Positions 52,101 through 64,000 of a stretch of DNA of 64,000 bases are shown in pieces. The stretch's first letter is position 1. Every line of letters starts with the position of its first letter. This DNA comes from Apus apus. Lineage: Eukaryota; Chordata; Aves; Apodiformes; Apodidae. The notes under the pieces are model-generated. The model did not search any database, was not told where the DNA came from, and saw only the letters and a list, made by a program, of their open reading frames with translations. The position numbers and the translations under genes are program-made. The stretch spans positions 15,008,350 to 15,072,349 of the forward strand of contig NC_067286.1 in the NCBI RefSeq assembly GCF_020740795.1. The letters are read 5' to 3'.

Positions 52101-53643
52101 AAATTTTTGGTTTGTCATCATAACTAGAAAGTGACTGGTTCTCTTAGATATCAGCATTCCAGCAGAATTAATCTGTGTATAATTCTTGCTGCTGCACTGT
52201 ACTGTTTGGGCTGAGTTGTATTTAAGACCTCTGCAAGTCTGCAACATACTTGTAAATATTCTTTCTTTCCTACTTTTCAAGGAGAGTGATTTTCTCTTTG
52301 CTGCCTCTGCCAAATGTGTGAGTGAGAGACTTTCCACGTTCTCCATCCAGACATAAGATTCCACATGCTGGCTTTCTGCCTATTTAGCATATGGCTGAAG
52401 AGACTTGAAACTGGTTGGATAAAAGGAGAGTTTTTTTCAGCTTGGAAAGAAATTGTAGTGTTATATACTGAGGTAAGGGGTAGATTAAGTAAATGACTGA
52501 TCTCTGAAGTTAACATACATAGACTGTTCTTATTAAAGTACTTAGCTTGAGACTCTAGAACCTAACAATGAAAACAGCTGTAAACCAAGACTCCTGCACT
52601 TCAGACTAAATAGCATCTAAGTCCTTAAATTATACCTGTGTTTAATCTCTCTATCCACAAGATGATGAAATGGTTACTGGTATGTAAAACTGGTATGTAA
52701 AACACATACACTTAGTTGGAAAGATATCAATGTTTAGAAAGGCAAACCTGGAAAATGCTGTGGTGAAAGGGTTTTTAAAAGTCATTAACAGTTTTAGTGC
52801 CTTGGAGCAGAAGGATCCCTTAGAGTATCTTTAAAGTCAAGTCAGCCAAATCACTCTAAGGATAAACTGCATGGTACCTATTAAAAGAGGTTCAGCCATG
52901 GTGAACAGAAGTGGTGCTACCACACCACTGACAAGTACCAAGCAGAGCAGCAGTCCCACTGCTGACAAAACCTGAAAATCAAAACACCTTTTGCTCAGTT
53001 CTCAATTCTCCCACTTCTTGTTAGTAGCACAAGTCATCCTAGGTATGAACAGCTGGTGGGTATCCAGCAGTCTGACAGCACCCTAGTGATGATCATAAAA
53101 AGACAAGAAGCATAATCTAAATGTTTCCTAGAGGTCTTCCCATACTACAAAATACGTAAGATGCCAGGCAGGTGAAAGTTCTCTCTTAGTAACCCTTTTC
53201 CTAAGCCCATGGCCCAAAGAATGAATAAGCCTTTGAATTCTACAGAACGTCAGAGTTTAACGGGTTATTTCACAACTTGTACGACCTGCAAAGCCTGGTA
53301 AGAAGCTATTTGTGAGCTAACATGTTACTCTAAATGACCAGTGAACACAGAGGACACAGGAACAGAACAAGTCACTGGTTTCTTCCACTGAGTGAATCTT
53401 GTACAACTACAACTGACCTGGTAGTTTTCAGATTGCACATATGCAGACAAAACCTCTAAGTGCTTATTTTACTGTAGCCTTTGTATGTTGGTGAACTGGG
53501 CAAAGCTATCCTGACTTCAGTAATGAAAAGTGGCATTCATACAGCAGCCCACAGTGCAGAAGACTTCTACACAACTCTCCATGAACATCTCCATTTAAGG
53601 GTTTAGACAGCTAAACTACTGTAACCAGATTGGAATGATTTAC
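49165..53643 (-). other. PTPN5 intron between the YWPEEQ and WPD exons
   Basis: 4479 bases, phase 0. An A9-CAAT-C10 tract lies at 49358-49380, and a 13-base tandem duplication near 52680-52705. No gene or clear transposon is seen. Confidence 0.6.
49358..49380. repeat. A9-CAAT-C10 homopolymer tract
   Basis: A run of nine A, then CAAT, then ten C. Homopolymers of this kind are prone to length error in assembly. Confidence 0.85.
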
Positions 53644-53754
53644 CTTTAGGGTGATGAGCCTTAAACGGTAATCATCTGCTTGTATGACTTCGTTAACTGT
53701 GATTTCTATTCCTTCGTAGGTGACCTGTTCCTCTGGCCAATATTCTGTGCATTT
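53644..53754 (-). CDS. PTPN5: PTPN5 exon: KCTEYWPEEQ block
   Basis: Thirty-seven codons, phase 0 at both ends, beginning KCTEYWPEEQVTYEGIEITV and ending DDYRLRLITLK. K-C-x-x-Y-W-P is a universal PTP block. The acceptor is attgcacacag, the donor gtaaatc. The ITVNEVIQADDYR stretch differs from mammals as I remember them, but only by ordinary substitutions. Confidence 0.95.
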
Positions 53755-56700
53755 CTGTGTGCAATATAAAATATATCTAGTTAAGCAGACATCAAGAGGT
53801 TCATTTTTACTCCTCTGAAATTTGATATAGTACATGCATAGATGAATATGAATACACTTTGTTTCTATCGTAAGTACAAGTTTTCATTTTCTAAACAGGC
53901 ACCACAATTCAGGTGATCTTTGCTTCATTTGTAACAGCCTGATTGCATGATTAAAAATGCACAAGTAAAGTCAGTACTAACCCATGCTTTTAAACACACA
54001 CATCCGCATTTATCTTCATGCAACGGATGGGCACTTTGAAGGTTCATTAGAAAGGCCAGTGGCAATGTGCTTGTGTTTTTGTATTAATCCTTTTTGTAAG
54101 ATAAATAATGATTAGTATAATAGACACTAGTTACCACTCTTTCTGTAGTGTTTATACACTGATATGGAAACACAAAATACATATTTTCTGTTTTTCATAA
54201 AGGGTCAAAGCTCTCTGACTATCAGACGATCATTTGCATAGGTTTTTGTACAAGAGAACATGACTGGTGATGTTTTGGGAATTAGATTACATATCAAAAT
54301 CCACTTTAAATGGACACTGGGAATCCTCCAAAGCTAAGGAACTAAAAGGAAACAAAGAGATGTGAGAGCTATCAAGCGACTACATTTGATTTTGCAAAAA
54401 AACAGAGATGCAGCCAGCACAATTAGAGCAGCAGAAACTAGAGTCCATTTGTAAATCTACATTGTGGTATTGATACAGTAGAGATGAGGTGGTGAGAATC
54501 TGTAAGTATCCTAGAAGGAGGACTGAAAAAGACTGATGTTTTCTGTATGTAGTTTCTCTTTAAACTAATCACTATGCAAAGGAAGAGATAGGCACTTCAA
54601 CATGGTGCATGAAATAGTTCATGGGCAAGGAATGACATGAGCAAGGCAGAGTCTGGGAAAAGGCTCTCTTGTGATAATGCCAGAAGGAATCTCGTTATCA
54701 CAAGAGAATAAGAATCTGCTATTGGATAAACCCAGTTAAAGATGATGACTGTAAGCTCTCTCTTTTACATAGCTTTACACAATCTTGAAGGAAGCAAGTT
54801 AAACCATTTTGTTCTCCCCCACCAAAAATAATTCCACTTCAGGAGAAAGACTAACAACAGAAAAGTACCTTGTGAGTTACTGCATCAAAATTCTTGTGTG
54901 GGAGAATCAGGGCATGGTGCATCAGCTAATAACCCACTGGCAGCATGGCCCACTGTGTCTCTGTAAAATTATTTACGCAGATTGTGGGTTTTTCCTCCTC
55001 TACTCTTCAGCTGCAGAACCATTGTAAAAATTGTCAAATGTGCTAGCAGCTATCAATAGCACAGACGCTGCTCTGCTTAAAGGAGTGGAGTAAGACTGCC
55101 CACTCATTTCTGTGGGCTGTCTGTCAGTTCAGACTAGATGTGACTGAAGGCTGAGATACAGAGCTTTTAATACTCACATTAGCAAAGTCATTGCACTGGG
55201 GAAGAACACAAAGCCTCTGTTACTAGCGTCATTCCTGAACAAAGGTTTTGAATCTATATACTCTGAGTCCTGTTATTCATATATTAATACAAGTGTTATG
55301 GAAGAAAAGAAATGAATACAAAAGACATTTACATTAAAGGACTTACCCTGCATTTATGGTTGAGATTCCTGACACCGTTTAATTTTTGACACAAAAGGTA
55401 TCACAAAAGACTCAGCAGCTCTGCTATGATACATAGGCTGTAGCAAGCTCCAGCTACATAGTGCAGCTGCATTGCAGTGCTCTGCTTCCCAGGACTGATA
55501 TGATGGGTGAAATAATACTTGGTCAGTGCAAAAGAGGAAATTCAGATGTAAAAGCTATTTTATATTTCTGTTATACAATATTGCTATGAAAACTCTAGTG
55601 GAAGAACTTATCACCAGAGACGTCATTCAGGACCAGTATTTCCTCTGCATCTTCCTCTTTAAGTCCTTAAATTATTCTGTTACACTATGTCATGACATTT
55701 TAACATCTTAATTGAGTGCTGCCTCTCAGATAGAGGCAGATATGAGTTTAAAATGTTAGTGCAAACAAAATATTTAGATCAGCAACATGCTGCATTTTGC
55801 ATCAGCACTGCCTTTACATTACACTTCCAATCAGCCGACTGTAATAGCTGACCATTTTTAACTTGCAAAGCATGGTTATTCTGTGTCTGTCTTGTTAATG
55901 TCTTTTTTTCACTAAAGTTCAGGGTTAATTTTATTTACTTCACAACTAGGGAAAGCTAAAGGTTTGTGCACATGCATAATTATGGGCACTAAGCTTCCAG
56001 CTAGCAGTTAAGCCATTATAACTGTGTGTATGATGGAGGTATGCCCATATTCTTGGGTATCTTAAGGCTCTTCTCCAAAGGAGAATCTCTCATCTAAGTT
56101 ACTAATGGAGGATGAGCTTTGACAAATACTGCTTCTGCAACTTAAGAAATACCATTTGGGTCTCTCCACTACACCTCTCTGCCAGTGGTGAGGGGGACAA
56201 AATGCCCAACACGTTCCTGGACCACTTTCTCTCATCTTACACTGCTAATAAAGACAGATTCAGGCTCAGCCACCTGCCTGTGAACTGAAGCCCAGGCACA
56301 CAGTTCTTGCAACTCTCAAGTATTACAGCAGGTAAGTAACAAACAGCTGGAGGGCAGCAATACTTTGCACTGCAAACAAAAATCACTTAAGGTGGTCTAG
56401 CAGAAACACCACAATAGTTTAATTTCTGGAAGTCGGTGGTGAATAGAGAATGTCAGCATCTTAATTTCCATTTTTCAAATGCATTTCCTAGACACATTCA
56501 GGCAAAGGTCTTCCATACCCAAGTCAGCTCTAGTTGTTGATTATTGTAACCAGCATCCTTCAAAAGTCAGAGTCAGCCTCAATGAAATGTGGATATAGAC
56601 AATGAATCATAACAAATGCAAGATGAAGTAGCACAGACTCTGTTGATTAAAGATATTCAACCTCAGCAGTTATGGTGCACTCTTGTTTTTTATTCCTTTA

Positions 56701-56988
56701 GAGAGAACTTGAAAGAATATCTGCAAATAGAGCTGGGTTTGAAAAGCTTTCAGGTCAGCTGAGAGGAAAAACGGCAAAACCAGCAGCATGCTAAGTCAGA
56801 CAGCAAAGCAAGACTTACAGTAAACTGAACTGAAAGAGAAGCCCATGTCTCCCCTGAGCCTGAAGAATTTAATGCTGGCTCTGAAATCTCAGGACACTGA
56901 ACTAACTTCTCTTTGGTGGCTTAGCATCTATGCTGAAAATATCTGCTAGAGAACAGATAAAAATACAGACTAGATGTAACACCATTAC
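53755..56988 (-). other. PTPN5 intron between the ATQGP and YWPEEQ exons
   Basis: 3234 bases, phase 0. I see no transposon and no coding block. Confidence 0.55.
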
Positions 56989-57126
56989 CTCATTCATCTC
57001 TTCTATATTGGTAATCATGACAATGATGGGAGAACGCTCCTGCCACACCATTCTCCAGAAATCACTGACAGTATTAACTATCGGTCCCTGAGTAGCAATA
57101 TATACCTTTTCCTCTCCTCCATAGCC
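56989..57126 (-). CDS. PTPN5: PTPN5 exon: ATQGP and DFWRMVWQE core
   Basis: Forty-six codons in phase 0, starting [20 protein letters not shown] and ending [10 protein letters not shown]. It holds three hallmark PTP blocks: [14 protein letters not shown] and IIVMIT. The acceptor is gttttgttggcag and the donor is gtaatg. The intron before it is only 495 bases, the shortest of the gene in this window. Confidence 0.95.
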
Positions 57127-57621
57127 CTGCCAACAAAACAACAAGAGATCAATTTTAACAGGGATGTCGACCACAACCTTGAAGCTTCAGTCTTTAAAAC
57201 AGAGAGCTACCACTGGTTGAAATAACTTCATGGTATCAGTTCTTCCACTCTCTGTCTCCCTCCTGCACATGTGTACACAGAGCAAAGGCACAATATGGAC
57301 TCTCAATTCCAGCAATGAGTGTTCAACAGCCTTGAGGTTGAACTCTGGCTAGGTCAAGAGCCTTATTCAGGCTTATTATCCAGTGTCTTGGTCAGGTCAG
57401 CTGACAAACAACTTGCATCATGAAGTGCAGAAGTATGTTTTTGTCTGGTCTCAACCTGTACAGTTGCACTTTGAGATTTGGTTTTCAGTTAATTTAAGCA
57501 GGAGTGAAGAGCAATCAGTTCAGTTAGGATGCCGTTAAAAGCCAGTGGATGTTGCAATTCTGTTTACATTAACAGTGGCTGATAAAGACTAGGCAGACAC
57601 ATTGGGCTATTGAGCTCTTAC

Positions 57622-57701
57622 CCTGATGTAGTTAGCATTGATGTAAGAGCTGAGGGGGTCGTCCTGATCAGCTGAGGTAAGGCACACTCTGCTGTGAGGA
57701 T
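57622..57701 (-). CDS. PTPN5: PTPN5 exon: SSYINANYIR segment
   Basis: The exon completes the split Asn codon and reads PHSRVCLTSADQDDPLSSYI, then NANYIR. The acceptor is ctctacacatttcag, the donor gtaagagc; the end is in phase 0. S-x-YINANYIR is a standard conserved block of classical tyrosine phosphatases (motif DYINAN/SYINAN). The acidic DQDDP loop before it is of the STEP type. Confidence 0.93.
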
Positions 57702-59972
57702 CTGAAATGTGTAGAGATAAGTAATAGTTTATCAGATGTTTAGAGGACAAAAAGAGAGACAATAGATTTGTACAGCGAGACACTTACATGCATTTATGGC
57801 CACCACAAAATATGTGAGTAGGCTTGGAGAGTTCCCATGTTAATACGTTACCATAAAAAAGGGAAAGCATGATTGGGGTAATTAGGCTTCTTCAGCTATT
57901 TTTGCCCACTCTCTGAAGGCTGCTTAATTGTTCCTGTTGCAGAGCAAGTGTCCCAGAATGACTCTGGAAAAGCAGTTGTCTGTTCCACAAAATTATTTCT
58001 CAATCGGGTAGGTCAACAGACTCATTCTGACTTGCAAGACACTAGTATGTTGTTTGTGAAATGGCAGCAAAACGCTTTTCTACCAAACCAGACACACATT
58101 TCTTGCACACAGGCAAGCCAGATGACAATAGCTCTCTCCCTGTTTTGCCTTGCAGTGAACTAAATTCCAAGATGTGCTATTAACAAATTTAATAGTTAAA
58201 GAGAAATTAAAGAATATTAAGAGTCTCTTGTATTTTGTGTAAGTCTCATCATTACATGAGACTTACTCATTGGGGCTGTTTATGAGGCATCATTCTTGTG
58301 TTAATAAGACACCAAATGAAAACATTATTCCACCCAAGTTCAGTCCAATTCTCACTGAAGTCAATGGGACCTGTTCCACTGATTTTACCACAAGCTGACA
58401 CAGGCCCACGTTCAATCACTTTCACCAGTGTCTGCTGAAGTTTGAGTAATGATTACATGATTTTCCACTACTACTAACAGCAATACTGCTACGTTTTCCA
58501 TCTCATGTTTTATTTCTTCCTAAAGATCTACCATATCTGAAGAACTCTATCAACAGGTGCCACAGACTTTTAAGCACAGCCTTCTTTTAAGATTCTTCAA
58601 CTGCAGCAGAATTTGAGTTAATTTTCACTGTGGAATATTTTTTACTGCTGTATCCACAAATATTAAAACTAATCCAGAATATGATTTTACTGTAAATTAT
58701 AATACTTGGCTTCTGATTTTTCTGTTAATGTAGTATTGACATTTGCTAAGGCACCATGTTAGTGAACAGTTTCAACCTTATTTCATGTAAGAGAGTCCTA
58801 TTAACACATTATTGATGCAAAAATACGCATTGTTTTGCAGAAAGTGTAACCAAAGCTGAATTACATCACTTAGAAATATATAAACAGGAGTAACTCCTCC
58901 TTTAAAAAAAGAAATCACAACAAGGCTTTAATGAAGAGTTTGCAGTATGAACTTTGAATTTTCCAAAGATAGGCCTTTAAGCAAAACCAAATGCTATTCT
59001 TAATTGAAACATTTATTCCAGACAAAAGCAGTGTACAGGCCAGGGTCAAGAAGACACCATACCTTTAAAACAGCAGTAGCAGCCTGTATGTCTAAGAAAC
59101 CAAATTAGACAACAGCAAATTACATGTCAGCTATCTTCTGCACAGATGCTTTGATGGCCATTTTGTGTTGATACATATGTCTGACATTTTAGGGGAACTT
59201 GCTAAACTTAACCAAAATGTTTTGCATAACTTAAAATGGTGTAAAAGCAATAGACCTATGTAAAAATTTAAAAAGTCTGCTCAGACATTATTCTTGAGAA
59301 AAGGATTCAATGAGATTGATATAAAACACGCTCCAGCAAGTTCTTGTGTCTCTGGAATTCTGTAACAAGAACATCCTATTCTATACATTCAAAAAGAGCC
59401 ACCAAACATCTTAGAGAAAAGTTATCACTTCAGGAAATGCCACAGGACTCATGTTCAGAAGATGACTGTCTGCAAACAAACCAATTCATAGATACAAAAT
59501 ATCCAAATCAACCTCCTTATCTTGGCATTTTCCCCAAACATCTTTCTGCCATCAAAAAAACACCTTCTAAGCCATTTTACTACAAACAACAAAACTGGAG
59601 AATCTGCAAAGAAAATTTACTATAAAAGAAGCATAAATGAGATTAATTATGTCTCTCACTTACCACAATCAACTCTAGGTTTGCAAGCAACTGATCATTA
59701 TGTCAAGTGACTGCTTACCTTTTAATGATAATTGCCTAGATTGCTTCTGGAGATACAGCAAGTCCAGGAACTTTAGTTACTTTTTAAATTTGGATTTGGG
59801 GTTTGACTCTGGTAATCAAGCATTTGCTGTTCCTCACAAAAATCAGTTGTCTGTGGCTGCTGTACTGCAGCTTGTTCAGCAGTTCCTGCCATTACTGCTT
59901 TCTGAAGCTAGAGGAATGCTAGGTAGATATTCAAGGCAGCAGAAGCTACATTTGGTCAGCTCAGAAATAAAA

Positions 59973-59994
59973 GTCAGTGGATGGTCAGTGGATG
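59973..59994. repeat. Perfect tandem duplication, 11-base unit
   Basis: GTCAGTGGATG occurs twice with no gap, in a PTPN5 intron. Confidence 0.9.
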
Positions 59995-61002
59995 GACTCT
60001 CTCTCATCCTACTGAGGGCATGGATAGCTTCCTGGGATCCTCAGCTTTGAAGCATAAAGAGGATATTTAGCTCTCTTTGCTAGCCTCTTTAATGCCAGTA
60101 CAGAGCCCTTCAAAGTGGAGGCAATTGGATAAAAACGAACGGTTGGCCCTCCTCTTTCCTCAGCAATATCAAGCCATCCTTTGGTGACAGCCAGGGACAA
60201 AGTTGCACAGGGGATACTAGTTTTGGAATTCATTTGAAAAAAAATACCCAGATCATAATGAGGTTGGAATAAGCTACTTAATCCTTGGAGGCACAGTAGG
60301 GTAGAAAATAGTTCTTATATGGAGATGTCAAAGTGACAACAAAGGCTGCTAACAGATATCCATATGGCTAAGATGAATTGTGCAGCAAATAATTAACCCA
60401 CTGAGTGATCACGCTCAAAAATATATGGTAGTGGGGCACCTAGCATCTGTTTACAACTCTGGAACAGGGTGTTCAAAACGGAAGCAATTCTGATGCTTCA
60501 GTTCAAACATTCAACATGAGATATTTAAAATGGATCCAGTTCTCAAATTACACACTAGATAGCAAATTCAGAATACATAGATTACTTTAGAATCTAGCAG
60601 TTTAGGCATCTGACATCACATCAATCTTCTTTTTCCAGCAAAACCTATGAACTAATACTTTAACAATTCACCTCAATCATTAGCACAGAAATAGTGAAAT
60701 GTGGCTGCATGTTTTTACACTTCTGGTCTAAGGAGGAGAACAAAGTCATCAGAAGAGCTGCACCCCTTGGATCATTGGCTGCAGCCAGCAGAGTTGTAAG
60801 TCTAGATTAAAAAAAAAATCTCTTCTGGAACCATTTCCAATCCAGGTTCATTGAATAAAATTACAGGTATAGCTGACGAAATTTTTGTCTTCTGTGCATT
60901 TGTATTTGTTAACCTGACACTGAGCCTTTTGGGCTTTGCAAACAGAGCTACTGTGGCAGAGTTGTGGCATCTTCCAACAAAATGACAAAAAACAAGGTGT
61001 GA

Positions 61003-61520
61003 CATAGAATCATAGAATGGTTTGGGTAGGAAGGGACCTTAAAGATCATCTAGATTCAACCCCCCCAGCATGGGCAGGAACACGTCCCACTAGACCAGGT
61101 TGCTCAGAGCCCCATCCAACCTGCCCCTGAACACCTTCAGGGAGGGGGCATTCACAACTTCCCTGATCAACCTTTGCCAGTATCTCTCCATCCTCACACT
61201 AAAGAATTACTTCTTAATGTTTATTCTAAATCTACCCTCTTCCAGTCTGAAAACATTCCCCTTTGTTCTATCACTACAGGCCCTTTTAAAAAGTCCACCC
61301 CCAGCTTTTCTATAGCCCCTTAATGTACTGGAAGGCCACTATAAGGTCTGCCTGGAGACTTTTCCAGGCTGAACAGCTCCAGTTCTCCCAGCCTGTCTTC
61401 ATAGGAGAGGTGCTCCAGCTCTCTGACCATCTAGCCTGAATTTGTGCTTGGGATTGCCCCAACCCAGGTGCAGCACCTTGCACTTGGCCTTGTTGAACTT
61501 CATAAGTTTTGCATGGGTGT
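61003..61520 (-). mobile_element. CR1 LINE with internal deletion
   Basis: The 3' end CATAGAATCATAGAATGGTT starts at 61003. Near 61430 the sequence jumps from the GERLSYEDRL-type region to the YRLG.. GWGNPK.. region, skipping the segment between. It ends at GTTGAACTTCATAAG near 61505. It lies in the intron after the PTPN5 KNRY exon. Confidence 0.85.
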
Positions 61521-62101
61521 AACTTTTCAAAGTATGACAGAAGGAAAAATGATGACACTTTAAAAAATTTGTACCAAAATGTTCCTCAAAACTCTGACTC
61601 CTGGCAACAAATAAAGATAGTGTAATAGAAAAAAATATTTTTTAAAAAATTTCAATTTTCTGTATCTTCTTAATGCCATCAGGCCAGTTCCCAGTATTCT
61701 CAGTTTGCATTTGAGGGTTGATTCTGAGAAAAACATTCGTCAGGAAAATAACATTGATAAAATTTAGTCCTTCTAAGGGAGTTTAATCAAACAAACCACT
61801 AAGTAACACCTGAATAAACACACCAAGTTTTTCAGTAGAATTTTTAAGCAGCACCTAATGATGCAATTCTAATGACTTTAAAACATAAGTGCTGCTGATT
61901 TTCAGTGAATCTTAGGTTCTGTACCTCTTTTGAAACTTGATTTATGCTTTGAAGCCATGTTGCTGCTTCCTAAGTATGGTCTTTGGACAATACATTGTAG
62001 TGACAGCACCCTTCATGCATTCTGGAAGGGAAAGTGTAAAGCCCTTCAGCATACAGAATTTTAATGACCCTACCTCAGTGACTTACAAAGCAGACACTTA
62101 C

Positions 62102-62186
62102 TTGGGAGAATTGTTTTATAGCGATTCTTACGCACTAAGCCTGGAATATCATATTCCTTTGGATCAACGAAGTTCATTGGAATTTC
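62102..62186 (-). CDS. PTPN5: PTPN5 exon: start of the catalytic domain
   Basis: The exon reads EIPMNFVDPKEYDIPG, then LVRKNRYKTILP, and ends with one base of an Asn codon (A|AT). The acceptor is ttttttaacag before GAAATT; the donor is gtaagtg after CCCAA. KNRY is the phosphotyrosine-recognition loop found near the N-terminal edge of classical PTP domains. The KEYDIPGLVRKNRY spacing fits STEP; PTPRR has a different stretch between DPKE and KNRY. The upstream exon, expected to carry the residues linking the kinase-interaction motif to this domain, was not found between 62187 and 64000. Confidence 0.93.
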
Positions 62187-64000
62187 CTGTTAAAAAACCA
62201 AACACACACCACCACAAAACACAGTAAGTAGTATTATTAGATTTTCAAGAGGAATAAAACCCCCAAGCCCATGATATCCTTCCTGTGAGGCAGGCAAAGG
62301 GATGAAGTCAATTAAGACATATGGTATAGCACTTTTAGCAATTTACCACCAAAATATGATTGATGTTTCCCTTTTACTGTCACTGGCTCTTCTTTTCTGA
62401 AGTCGCTAATACAAAAATGCTCATAGTGACTAATTCATTGAGTAACAGGCATGACAGTAGTATGTTAGCTCTTAATATTATTAGAACTGAATTACAAGTC
62501 TACACACAGAACTGAGGAAAAAAATGGTACATAAGATCCTCTGCTCCAAAAGCAATGGACCTCAGACACCATCCTTTCTGACTCACACTCCTTCCTCTGA
62601 GGGTGGAAGGAAATAAACTTGCTAGTGACTCTCAGCAGCAAAAAATTATGACACACACATTGTGACAGACTGGCATGCTGACCTCACCCTGTGGAGCAGG
62701 TATAGTGTCACTATTTGCTCACCACACTTTATAGCTCCATAGCTCCATGGGCAAGGACAGCAAACGTGTTTAGGCACTACCTGCTCTCTACACTGCCGAC
62801 CCAAAGTGCAAAAAGATGTGAGGGGCTTCTTATTCTGCTCATCTCTTGCAAGTAAGATGCCAATCCAGACAAGAACAAACAGTAACCTTTCATCAACCAG
62901 AGTCAGTAGGCACGTAATGAAGTAAGTTGTGTTAACCAGGCTAAGCCGAGTAAGGGCTCATGGGAGCTTGGGAGCAAAGCTGGTTATCCCAACTGCTGCA
63001 CATTGGATTTGAGAATCCAGTACTGGACACATTGGTAACAGGAATTAGGGTTGAGTAAGACAAGCCTCACTCTGGGAAGAAATTAAGATAAGCAGAACTA
63101 TGGACTATGTTGAATTAGGGAGCTTTAGAAGACTGACTGTCTGCATTCTGTCTCTCACACACCACTGAGCGTACTGTTGGGCTTAACAAGATGCAAATAA
63201 CAATAAAAACATTCATTGAAGTAGTTTACTATCAATTTGGGAAACTGCATGGGAACAAAACCTTCATATTTCCTTCAGTTGTTACTCGGTATCTGGTGAT
63301 CCAAAGCTCTTCTTGAGCTAAGCTTCATGGTCTGTTTTTGGGACTTGGTCATTCACTGCTAAAGCAAATTCTTGGTCAAATCAACAGGACTTCTGCCTGA
63401 GTAAAAACTGTAAATCTTTTAAGAATTTTGGGACCTAGCCCTGCAAGTGATGTTCCCTCTGACTTCTCTTCCAAAGTGAAACACAGCTGCTTGTCTCATC
63501 ACGGATCTGGACTTTGAAAACCAAGTAGGTTAGACAGACTGAAAATCCATTATGCCAAGCTAGCTGGTGGTAGCAGTCATTAAAAAAATAACTAGTCTAC
63601 AGTTTTTAATCACAGCAATAACATTTTGATTACACAGCATTTTTACCTATGCTTTTTCAGTTTTCATTAAAGAATGAAAATTACTTGGGATAGTTTGGCT
63701 GTTGAATTATTTTCTAAACACCAGGAAAACTAATTCAAAATCTCTCAGAGAAGCGAAGCACATTTTTTCCTACTTCTAACATTATTTTCTTTGCTTGAAA
63801 GCTACAGTGCACCTCAAAGGCTGATGAAATTGCATGCGAACTTGTTCAGCAGTCAATGCAGACACTCACTAAAAGAACATTTCCTCCATAGAACAGCAAT
63901 AGAAGCTTTACTTTAAAAGAATCAGGGCTTGCCTACACAAAAGCTGCTTTTCTTCAACTTGTACAGCACTAAGTGAATTAAGGACCACAGATATGTGGCA
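62187..64000 (-). other. PTPN5 intron, cut by the window edge
   Basis: At least 1814 bases. No upstream STEP exon could be read on the minus strand. A short relic resembling the old palindromic repeat lies at about 63375-63455. Confidence 0.5.

Larger units (their letters stand above)
57702..62101 (-). other. PTPN5 intron after the KNRY exon, with one CR1
   Basis: 4400 bases, phase 1. It holds an internally deleted CR1 (61003-61520), a relic of an old palindromic repeat (about 58325-58415) and an 11-base perfect tandem duplication (59973-59994). No alternative exon is seen. Confidence 0.6.
40801..62186 (-). other. PTPN5: PTPN5 gene, last seven coding exons (5' part outside window)
   Basis: Gene-level entry. 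Seven minus-strand exons of 85, 80, 138, 111, 161, 114 and 94 bases join to 783 bases: 260 residues plus a TAA stop. Intron phases are 1, 0, 0, 0, 2, 2 and every junction is GT-AG. The product is the catalytic domain of STEP, a neuron-enriched non-receptor tyrosine phosphatase that is known to dephosphorylate ERK, p38, Fyn and glutamate-receptor subunits. PTPN5 is preferred over PTPRR because of [33 protein letters not shown] and GGMIQTCEQYQFVHHVMSLY; PTPRR differs at many of these sites. The first exon here starts in phase 0, just upstream of EIPMNFVDP. The membrane segments, kinase-interaction motif and start codon must lie beyond 64000. All catalytic motifs are intact, so the gene looks functional. 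Confidence 0.93.

Noticed and set aside
59344-59710. Two overlapping plus-strand frames in a PTPN5 intron
   Set aside because: A/T-rich, no motif, no supporting splice context.
40801-62186. PTPRR as the identity of the phosphatase gene
   Set aside because: The first match to mind, but the residues [33 protein letters not shown] and TCEQYQFVHHVMSLY are those of PTPN5; PTPRR differs at many of these positions.

Overview
The window looks like single-copy vertebrate DNA from a bird. Its genes are split by introns, and it carries nine fragments of CR1 LINEs with the avian 3' signature (GATTCTATGATTCTA-type ends). It also holds two endogenous-retrovirus LTRs and a few worn MIR-like SINEs. The long ERV LTR at 27.9-29.0 kb has a TGTGCTGGTTTGG start, which suggests a neoavian bird. 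I cannot name the species.

Right part (40.8-64 kb, minus strand): the last seven coding exons of PTPN5, which encodes the tyrosine phosphatase STEP. They lie at 62186-62102, 57701-57622, 57126-56989, 53754-53644, 49164-49004, 44685-44572 and 40894-40801. All splice sites are GT-AG and all phases agree. Together they give 783 coding bases, or 260 residues plus a stop: almost the whole catalytic domain, with the KNRY loop, WPD loop, HCSAGIGRTG P-loop and Q-loop intact. The N-terminal exons (membrane anchor, kinase-interaction motif) lie beyond the right edge. The residues fit PTPN5 clearly better than its paralogue PTPRR.

Middle part (16.4-25.4 kb, minus strand): a broken gene of the muscle-type Ig/FN3 family. 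Three Ig-domain exons, one FN3 half-exon and a split but complete FN3 domain appear in order on the same strand as PTPN5. Each carries in-frame stops or frameshifts. From memory, IGSF22 sits directly downstream of PTPN5 on the same strand in mammals, so the simplest reading is a unitary IGSF22 pseudogene kept in its ancestral place. This is the main finding. The 14 kb between the two genes holds one long CR1 and the ERV LTR.

Left part (1-16.3 kb): no gene recognised. It holds two MIR-like relics, a solo LTR (8081-8713) and two CR1 fragments. I looked for TMEM86A, the next gene expected from mammalian synteny, and did not find it.

I saw no tRNA or rRNA gene, no CRISPR array and no CpG island. 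Exon calls rest on reading the sequence by hand and on recalled family features; no alignment was run.
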